Source: Macrotis lagotis (taxonomy: Eukaryota; Chordata; Mammalia; Peramelemorphia; Peramelidae). Taken from it: DNA of 64,000 nucleotides. The notes under the pieces were generated by a model. That model had not been told where the DNA came from. It saw nothing but the letters and a program-made list of their open reading frames with translations, and searched no databases. Position numbers and translations under genes: made by a program. Location: NCBI RefSeq assembly GCF_037893015.1, contig NC_133660.1:281667067-281731066 (forward strand). Direction: 5' to 3'. Shown here one piece after another: positions 11,214 through 20,000 of the stretch. Each line of letters begins with the position of its first letter. The stretch's first letter is position 1.

Positions 11214-11339
11214 TAATTTTTTTTTTTAGGTTTTTGCAAGGCATTGGGGTTAAGTGGCTTGCCCAAGGCCACACAGCTAGGTCATTATTAAGTGTCTGAG
11301 ACCGGATTTGAACCCAGACTGCACCACCTAGCCACCCCA
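11214..11339 (-). mobile_element. SINE with internal deletion
   Basis: Reverse-strand copy in which about 30 bp between 'tttgaacccaga' and 'ctgcaccacctagccacccc' are missing relative to other copies. Short duplication gaatgaga at 11203-11210 and 11340-11347. Confidence 0.85.
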
Positions 11340-11769
11340 GAATGAGATAATATGACCATCAGTTCACAGACACAGAAATAGAAGCCTGGAGGAATGACGG
11401 GTCCCACTGAAGGGTGCAAAGGGAGTCCAGGAGCCAGGATGGGGAACTCCTCCATCCCACCCAGGCCCCAGTAGGGGCTGCAACCTGACAAATTGAGTAG
11501 TGAAAGTCTCGTTGAAAGGAATTAAGATGAATTCCGGTGAGTTGGAGGGGAGAACCTGGGAAGCCTGCCCCTTGTGGAGGGACCCCAAGGCCAGAGCTGG
11601 GGAAGCTGCCACCAAGAGGGCGTCAGCTTAGTTGTCTCGTATTTTAAGCAATTCTTGCTCACTAGCAGTTCAGCTCGGCTGCTTTGCTAAAGAAACGCAA
11701 ATGTCAAAGTGCAAATGTAACAACTTTTAACATTGTGTAATCTTTTTCAATCATTCTTTTAATTTTTTC

Positions 11770-12120
11770 CCCTCTCCACTCCAGTGTCTTGGAGCGAAGC
11801 CCCACTGCCCCACCCTAGTTCCAGATTGGGTCTCCTCACTGCTGCACACACCTTCATCTCCTCAACACAAAATAGGGGCCTTCTTACCCACCACCCTCAC
11901 CAGCATCATCAGAGAATGCACCCTTCTTCTCACTTAGCTTGTCTGCATTCCATTCTTTCCCCCACCCCACCCCCAAGACCCAGTTCAAATTCCTCCTCCT
12001 CTTCGAAGCCTTCCATGGCCACCCCAGACCACAGAGTCTTTCTCTTAGACTTACTCCCTGAATAGTCATACACTTGGCCCTGGACCCACACTGCCTGGCA
12101 GGATTCTCCCCAGCTAGACT
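11770..12120 (+). mobile_element. LINE-2-like fragment
   Basis: Pyrimidine-rich stretch with L2 3'-end features: 'agttcaaattcctcctcctc', 'aagccttccatggccacccc', and 'tagactggtcaactcccagc' resembling the L2 'ctgtgagctccttgag' block. Decayed; classification tentative. Confidence 0.4.
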
Positions 12121-12424
12121 GGTCAACTCCCAGCAGGTAGAGACCTTTCCCTGGGAAGAGCAGGAAGCATTCTGGGAGCAAGAGAAGAGGACATGAGAAT
12201 TAGGAGAAGAGGCAGATGAGGAACTGGGCTCCGAGATGCTTCCGATGAGGTTGGGTCTTCAAAGAACGACAAAGGATTGGCTCACCATTTGGACATGCCT
12301 TGAGGTCAGATGCTCACATACGTTATCCTCCAAGCCTTTTTCAGGAGGACATTCCACAGTTTCTGAGCACAAATTACCTTCTGATGAATACTTGGATAGA
12401 AGGGGAAATAGCATTATCCCCTCT

Positions 12425-12930
12425 CCAGAATCCTCCCTTTGTCTCCTCCTCCTTTCTCTCTCTCTGACATCTATCTCTTTTTGTCTTCCCTCCTTCTTGA
12501 TCTTCTCTCTTCCACTCTTTCTCCCCCTCCTTTCTCTCATGCTATCTCCTCTCTCCCCCCTCCTTTCTTCTCTCCTCTCTTCTTTTTCTGTGTTTCTCTC
12601 TCTCTCTTCCCCCTCATTCTCTCTCCTCTCTGTCCCTCGCTCCCTAACCCTGTTTTCTCTCTCCTCTCCTCTTTTTCTCTTTCTCTCTCTTCTGTCTCTC
12701 TCCCCAACCCTGTTTTCTTTCTTCTCTCTCCTCTCCTCTTTTTCTGTCTCTTTCTCTCTCTTCCCCCTCTCATTCTCTCTCCTCTGTCTCTCTCTCTCCC
12801 TAACCCTGTTTTCTTTCTTCTCTCTCCTCTCCTCTTTTTCTGTCTCTCTTCCCCCTCTCATTCTCTCTCCTCTGTCTCTCCCTAACCCTGTGTTCTTTCT
12901 TCTCTCTTTCTCCTTTCCTTTCTCACCACC
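12425..12930. repeat. CT-rich minisatellite-like block
   Basis: C/T-rich sequence with a recurring cassette: '(c)cctaaccctgttttc' recurs near 12643, 12702, 12798 and 12880, separated by 'tctctcctctcctctttttc' and 'ttccccctctcattctctct'. Spacing is irregular (about 60-97 bp). Long open frames on both strands are composition artefacts. Confidence 0.85.
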
Positions 12931-12965
12931 CCCCCTCCTCCCATGTTCTGGGGTTGATTTCTCCC

Positions 12966-12975
12966 TGACTCAGCA
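12966..12975 (+). promoter_or_regulatory. MARE/NF-E2/AP-1 motif
   Basis: Second perfect TGACTCAGCA, about 1.9 kb upstream of the CLCF1 start codon, immediately after the CT-rich block. A related CGCTGAGTCA lies at 14181-14190. Confidence 0.35.
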
Positions 12976-13561
12976 AGGTGCTTTATAAGGTGCTGAGGGG
13001 GCTCAGGCAAATCCAAACCACATTGTCTACAAACTCCCAGCATGAGAAGAAAGACAGCAAACTCAGGAAAGGAGGGAGGCCAAGTGAGTGGAGCTGAGCA
13101 GGTCCTCTTCCTTCCCCCCCCCCCCCACTCCCAAGGCCATGGGCAGCTCCCAAGGTTTCTTCCTGGCCAGCCAGGACCCAGATCACCCTGATCGGTCTTC
13201 CTGGCAGTTGTCTTCTTGGCCCCATCCAGAACAGGAGGCTGCCCAGGATGGCTGACAAGAGCCCAGATGGGGTTTGGAAGGGTGGGAACTGGGGGCTCTT
13301 TCCATTCTCCCTCTGAGACAAATTTAATCACAACGGCTAATTGGTGTCCCTGGAAAGCTTGCTGCCCCCCAGCCCCAGGCCAACCCTTTCTCTCCTTGTT
13401 TAGAAAAAAGAGAGCAAAAAATCCAACAACAAAGTCTGTCCCACTCCAGTGAGGTAATTGAAAACAAACTTCCCCCCTCCCCAGCTCTTACCCTGCAAAA
13501 GAGCTGTCCTGGGAAAGCAGCAATGGCCTGCACATAGCTCCCATCCCCAGCCTGGGCCGGG

Positions 13562-13640
13562 TGGGCGGGCATGGGGAGCTGGGTGGGCATGGGGAGCTGG
13601 GTGGGCATGGGGAGCTGGGCAGGCATGGGGAGCTGGGTGC
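13562..13640. repeat. 19-bp minisatellite, about four copies
   Basis: Unit 'gggcatggggagctgggtg' repeats head to tail with few changes (first copy 'gggcgggcatggggagctg', last 'aggcatggggagctgggtg'). Confidence 0.9.
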
Positions 13641-14059
13641 TTCTGGCTCCTGGGGAGGAGATTGACTCTATTCCTCAGAGAGGATCCTCTTTCCCCGAAT
13701 CTGTTCTGCTCTCCCACAGGCTCCCTGCCTCCCCCCCCCCAACTCAGAACAAAACAATTTCCTAGGCCCTTGGCATCGTTGTCTCAAGGACCAAATGGCA
13801 GTCAGGCACCTCAGAGGTGCTAGGTTCTGGGCTTCCCGAGATTCTAAGGAGCCTGCGGGGACCAGCGGGGGCCCTTCCTGGGTTCTTTTTTTGGGCAGCC
13901 TTTAGAAAGAGGGGCGCAGCAAGGAGAGAGGTGTAGACATTCAGCAGGAGAGACCCCCAGAGGGGGGGGCTCCAGAGAGGCTCCCGGGGCCCTGGGGCTC
14001 CCGCTCATCCTGTCTCCTGTCTACAGGAAGGCAAAGCAAATCCTCCCCCCCCCACAACG

Positions 14060-16030
14060 ATGCCCCCAAGGCCCAAAGGCAGGGGAAGGCCAAGGGGCTT
14101 TAGCCTTCGAGGGAAGCCTTTCCCCAGAGGGGAAGCGTCTGCGGGCGGCCCGCCGGCCTGTGCTGAATGGGGAGAGTTCCCGCTGAGTCACCCACAGAAA
14201 CCTCGTGTGTTGAAACCGGTCCTCGGCCTCCTGCTGATTAATGAATTACCCCCCCCCCCCCCGCTGACATTCAGAACAAGAATGCCAAACTTCGTGAACT
14301 GGCGGGGGAAAGGCCGGAGCCGAGAGCTCTCGTCTGGAGGCTGGTGCCCTGGCACGCCGTGCCCTCCCTGAGGGGGGAGGGGGCCCCGGGCCCCGTCGTC
14401 ACCTGCTCGGACGGGGAGACTCGGGGGGCGGGGGGGGCCGCCGGGACAAAGGGAGGCGGGCCCGGCCCCGTCGCCCGTGGGGAGGCCGAGGCATCCGCCG
14501 TCGGGGTGGGCCGGGCGCGGCGGGGTCGGGGTCCGGCGGCCCCCTCCCCCCGGAGGCCCAGGGTGGTACCGCAGCCTCGCCTCACCTCAGCCACCCGCCG
14601 CCCCCCCCCACTCGGGGCTGTGGGAGAGCGCAGCCCTCCCCTCCCGCCCTCCCCCTCCTCCCCCCACCCCCGGGGAGGGCCGCTACAATTTGTGGTTCCA
14701 GCCTTACACGTCAGAAAAGAAAAAAAAGTTCGCCGACTGTCCCACACCGACAGGCAAAAGCCGAAACCCAGAGAAAAAAACCTGCGAGTGGGCTTGGCGG
14801 ATGGGATTAGTGCGGAGCGCCGCGGCTCCCCCTCCCACTCCGCCAGCCTCCGGGAGAGGAGCCGCGCCCGGCCCGGCCCGGCCCCCGGCCCCATGGACCT
14901 CCGAGCAGGTAGGAAGGCGCCGGCCGCGCTCCCCGGCCGGCCCCGGGCCGCCCGGGAGCCCCGGAGCCCGTGGCGGGGGAGACCCGGGGAGCGGGGGGGG
15001 CCCGAGCCGGGCAGGGCGGGGAGGGGGCGACCGACACCCCCCGCCCCGGCCCCGACCCGGGCCCGCCGGGACTCGCGGGGCGCGCGCGGGACCCCCTCGA
15101 GGCCGCCCGGGGCCGGGGAGCCGGCAGGTAGGGGGGGGCCGGCCCGGCCCGGCCTGGGAGTGATTAATGGAGGGGGCGGGGGCGGCCCCCCGGCCCCGGG
15201 CAGGAAAAAGCCCGTCACGGGCCGGGGGGGGGGGGGAGACTTTCCGCTGGGCGGCCGGGGGCCTCGGCCCGGCCCGGGCCCGGGGGCGGCGGGGGAGGGC
15301 ACCGCTCCGTCTCGGCCGCGCCTGGAGGTGGGAACTGGCCGCCGCGGGAGGGGGAAAGGGCATCTCTCGGCTCCAGAGGCTCCGTCTGTGCCCCGGACCC
15401 CGCCCCCGCCGCTGGGAAGGGAGAAGCTCCCGAGAGTGGGGGGAGAGGAGGCGGGGCCGGGGGCTTAGGGGCCACACAGGGGGAAGGAGGCGCCGCGGGG
15501 GGAGGGGGCGGGAAGAGCAAGGTCACGGCTTGGGGGCTCGGCCGGAGGGGCTCCACTCCCCCCACCGCCTCGTTGCCCCATCCCTGGGACGCCCCTTTCC
15601 CCGCGAACCCCACCCCCCCGCAAGGTCCCGAAGGGTCTCCCCGACCCCCCCCCACTGCCTCCCACACAGTTAGCCTCCACCCCAGCTCCCGAGTGTGCTC
15701 CCTCTCCCGGCCCGGAGACCCCCCCCCCCCGGATGATTCGCAAGCTCCCCCGCCCAGCACCCCCACCCCGACCGATTCCCACGGGGACCCTCGACCTTCC
15801 GGGGCCCCCTCCCGCCAAGCCAGCCCATCCTCCTCCTCACCCCGACGGGGACTTTCTCCCCCCCCCCCGGAGGTGAAAGGGAAAGGAAGAGCCGTGGCCA
15901 GCGGGGGGCTGCCACGCCGAGGCGCCTTGGAGAGCCCGAGGGGGCCCGCTGGGCCACCCCCCAAGGGCCAGGAGCCCGCCGCCGAGGATGACTGGGGCAG
16001 GCATCCCGAGGGCCCACGGTGGAGAGGCCC
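14060..16030 (+). promoter_or_regulatory. CLCF1: CpG island and promoter region of CLCF1
   Basis: About 2 kb of very G+C-rich, CpG-dense sequence centred on the first CLCF1 coding exon. No TATA box is evident at a suitable distance. It contains GC-box-like stretches ('gagggggcggg', 'ggggcgggggcgg') and a CRE-like half site in 'acacgtcag' (14707-14715). An A-rich, less GC-rich insert at 14690-14790 probably belongs to the 5' UTR or core promoter. The start site cannot be fixed from sequence alone. Long open frames on both strands are GC-composition shadows. Confidence 0.8.
14893..14908 (+). CDS. CLCF1: CLCF1 coding exon 1 (16 nt)
   Basis: Encodes MDLRA plus the first base of G6, then donor AG|gtagga. 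A five-codon first coding exon is typical of this gene; the intron that follows is 5.4 kb, phase 1. Too short for ORF finders. Confidence 0.95.
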
Positions 16031-17034
16031 CCCGGGGCCCAAGGGTGGGAGGCTGAGAGCGGCCCATCCCCACCCCTGGCCTGCCTCTGGGGCCTAGTGA
16101 CTGGTCAGCGGCGCCCCAGCTAAGCCTCCCAGCCCGCCCCTCAGTTTTGCCATTCACAGGCTCCTCTCCCACACACCAGGCTTCCTCTCCATTCACCGCG
16201 GCTCCTGGCCGTGCCTCTGCACCGCCCCACTCTCCCTCTCCATTCTCACACTCCAGGCTCCTAGAGATCGCCGGCCGAAGCAGCCAGGGGCACTGCCTCT
16301 GTCCCGAGTCCTTTCCTTGGGACCCTCCCACCTTTCCTGCCCCTTCTCGGGGGGCCGAACCCCCCCCTTCTAGAACACCCTGGCAGGTCCATGTAGAACA
16401 CTCTCCAGGCTGAAGGAAGCCAGAAAGGACAGCGCTCCTTTCCTTCCCCCTACTCAGCCTTCTAGCCATGGACTTAGCCACCACCTTCTTCCTTGGGGGC
16501 CTCAGTTTCCCCTCAGCAGAGACCCAGTGGCCTCTTTAATCAAGGCCAAGGCAGCAGAAGGGAGAGGAAAGGGAGCTTCAGAGGAGGGATGTGGGGGAGA
16601 GATGATCTCTGAGGCAAAGGAGAGGGGAGGTAAGGGAGCACCCCAAGGCAGGAGAGGGGGCTATTCTGCCCTTTGCTGCCAGTCTAAGGACTTGAGTCCC
16701 ACAAAGGTGGCTAGAGTGAGCGGGGTGATCACTCTATCTGGAATCTGATGGTCTGCCTGTGAATTCTAGCTCTCTTGTTGCCTGGGGAGACCAAGTGGTC
16801 TCTCTGGGTCTCAGTTTCTTCCTCTGTAAAATGAGGGGGTGGGGACTAGCTAATCCTTTCCATCCTTTTTCCTGTTGACGAATTAGAAACAGCCAGAACC
16901 TCCCAAGAGCCCCCTGCGGCCACCTCAGGTCACCTGGTTATGCCCACACTTGTCTGGGAGTCCCCAAAGAAAGTCCTTTCCTTAGAGCCCAAACTTTTCG
17001 CGGCTGCATCAGAAGCCTCCAGGCCCCCCCACCC

Positions 17035-17090
<56 letters not shown>

Positions 17091-20000
17091 CCCAGATGCT
17101 TTCCGTCGGAGGCTTCGAAAGAGAGCTGGAACCATGTGGATCCCCATTTCAGGGCTTTCCTCCTGCCCCGACCTCCATGGCATGTCACCCTGGGTGAGGT
17201 CAGGGTGAAGGCCACAGGCCAGGGACTGTGAGAGCTGCTGGCCCCAGGCTTGTGTGTGCCTGCGTGTGCAGCCGAGTGGGGTGGCCTGGGTGGATGTGTG
17301 GATTGTGGATGTGCTCGGGCCCTCCATTCCCAGGGCCCAGGGATCTGGATGGAATTAGGGGCCTGGCCGGGTGGGGGCCAGGGTGGGGGTGCTTCGGCAG
17401 GAAACCTGAGCTGGCTCATTAGCTCCTCACGTGCTCAGCAGAATTTATAAACACAGCAAGGAGACGGGATGTAAACAATCAGGCGGGAGCTGCCAGAGGC
17501 AGGGCTGGGGAGGGGAAGCAGAGTGGGGGAAGGGAGGGAGCCCCCCCACCTGGATGGCCAAGGCCCCCCGACTCAGAAATGGAGGAGCAGAGAGTGAGCT
17601 CACCGGCCAGAGCTGACTCCTAGCCTCTGGGCTCCATCACACACAGAGGGGGAAGACCCAGGGCTGCTGCAGGAAGAGTCTGTTCTTGGGAGCAAGGCCA
17701 CCACAGGTGCTCCCTGCTCCTCCCAGCACTCCATCTTCCTGCCTTGGAGATGGAGGAAAAGAGGTCGTGGTCAGACCCCCATCCCCAGATGGGGGGGGCA
17801 GACTTCCTTCTTCCCTCGCCTGCTCTCCCTGCAGATTCCCAAGCTTCCTGCCCTCTCCCTGGTTTTCTCCATCATATCCCTCTGCTCCTCCCCCCCCCCC
17901 CCCCCCCCGGCCTGCAGTGACACAGTTACCTCAGAACTGAAATATTCCTGGAAACACCGGCCTCGTCTGGTTAGTTTCAGGAACCGTTTTCTGCCCAGAT
18001 GAGGTTTTTGTTTATTCAAAGGCATCTCCCTGGGGGGGGGGGGCTGGTTCCCTGAGGGATGCCCCACGGGGCCCCAAGATCCTCACCAGCACCTCCATCA
18101 CCACCTTGAAGTTGGGAGATCTTTGGAGAAAAGGGCTCTGCGTGGGAGGGGTGGCCCTTTTAAGACAGCTTGTCTAGCTCCAGAGGGGGAAGGGGCAGGG
18201 GGCACTGGGCTGTTCAGCTTTCAGACGAGGAGACGCTAGACTTCTGGGCAAGTCCTCTTTAGAAATCCAGATATAAAAAGTCCAATCACTTTACAAATAA
18301 GGAAACTGAGGATCTGAGAAGTTGGGTGACATAGCCGAGCCCCCACGAGGATGAGGAGCCAAGTCAAAATTCTAGGCCCAACCTGCTGACTCCAAGCCCA
18401 GCGTTCTATCCACTCTCTTGTGCTGTTTCCTAACATAGAAGGAACTGTCTTCTAAGTGCTCAGAAAATACTGCCTCAGGAAGCAGTGGGGAGGCCCCTCT
18501 GGGCAGGTTGGAATGCCTCCTGGGGATACTACCGAGGGATGGGCCCCAAGGCCCCTTCCAGCTGTGAAATTTAACAGAGGGAGAGAAGGTGATGGGGATG
18601 GCAGCTGCAAGAGCAGGGAGCAGCCTAGGGGCAGCAAAGAAAGGAAGTGTGACCAGGACCCCTCCTCCAGTCTGTAGAAGCAGGGTCAGTCCCCCAGGGC
18701 CCCTAGAGGTCCTGAGAGTGTCATTAGGGTCTCTGCCCCATGTTGCACCTCTCACCTCCCCCTTCCTCCCTCCCCCAACAGCTAAAACATGAATCTTCCT
18801 CTTAGGATGAAAGCTGAAGCCCAGCCCAGCCCACCTCAACCACAGTAATGATCACAGCCAATAGCTTTAGTCTCCCTGTCTCCAAAGCCCGGGGAGCAAT
18901 GGCCCCATTTGCACCTGACAACACCCTTCCCCAGCCAAGGGAGAGGTAGGATGTTCAAACAGGATTACTAACATTTCAGAAAAGGAGGAAACTGAGGCTA
19001 GAGAAAGCAAAGTGACTTATCCAAGGTCTGACAAATTTCAAGGGGCAGAGTTGGACGTGAAAGGCAAGTCCTCCAGCAGCCAGCCCCAGAGTTTGCCAAC
19101 TTCCGTCCTAAACCTCCCAACACAGCCCAAGCCTTACTCGAAGCCCATCCCGCCTCAAACCTGGCTTCTCTAAAGTTGTCCACAGTTCCACACTTGGCAC
19201 TGACGCAGCCCTAACCACAAACTTACCCCAAGGACTGGGCCCTAAACCCAACGCAACCACCGATTGGGATCCACTTTCACCCTTATCCTAACCCTAAACC
19301 TTCAAAGAAATTGAAGCCACTATCAGCCCTAACCTCACCCACCCCTAACCCTGACCCAACCACCAAGCTTAATCCCATTTCAACACCAACCCCAAACCCA
19401 AACCCAAACCAACCCTAATCCAGTCTGAACACAAGAGAACCCTGTGAATCTTGGGCTTCTGCACCCTTGTTCTTGGATAGAACTCAGCCCAATAAAAAGA
19501 GGTTAGTGGATCATGAGTCTCCGACAAGAGCGTGCTCCTAGGGAATCCACCCACCCTCAGCCTCCAGAGCCTCCCACCCCCAGAGACGTGGGCCCATGTC
19601 ACCACTGGCCCCACTCTGGCAATACTGCCTTCTGGATTCTGGGGAGTCTCTGTGACTCAGCTCCTAGTGGACACCCCATGGGAAACCCAGCCAGCCTCCA
19701 GAAGTGGCTCCCCCAACGGGCTTCTCATCTTCTTCCCACTTTCTATAATCTGATCTCCCCATCGGTAGGGAAACCTTGGCAGCCTAAAGCCAAAAGTACC
19801 ATCCCTTCAACCCAAACTCCCAGCCACAAGATTTGGCTGCTTTCCCTTTGCCTCCTAAGCTTAGCCTCCCCCTTTATTCAGCCCCAGAGCAGAACTGGAA
19901 GAGTCCCTAAGGCCAAGGCCACAAAACCTGACCCTCCCTCCTACCACTCAAGCCCAGGTTCACATGCTTTTGTTCCATATGGTCCAGAGAAGAAAATTGA

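Larger units (their letters stand above)
12931..14059. other. CLCF1 upstream flank, no gene
   Basis: No coding exon is recognised. Contents: MARE motif (12966), C13 run (13114-13126), and a 19-bp minisatellite (13562-13640). GC content rises toward the CpG island that starts near 14060. Confidence 0.5.

Noticed and set aside
12236-12988. 250-codon + frame and 200-codon - frame
   Set aside because: Translation of the CT-rich minisatellite block.
1-14000. RAD9A, expected upstream of CLCF1 from human gene order
   Set aside because: No RAD9A-like exon found on either strand; it probably lies outside the window.
14271-15477. Long open frames (up to 374 codons) on both strands around CLCF1 exon 1
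   Set aside because: All frames are open because the CpG island lacks A/T-rich stops; they are Pro/Arg/Gly-rich, overlap each other on both strands and have no conserved domains. Only the five-codon CLCF1 exon is supported.
15167-16484. Further long GC-rich open frames in CLCF1 intron 1
   Set aside because: Same composition effect; no splice-bounded, conserved or domain-bearing sequence.
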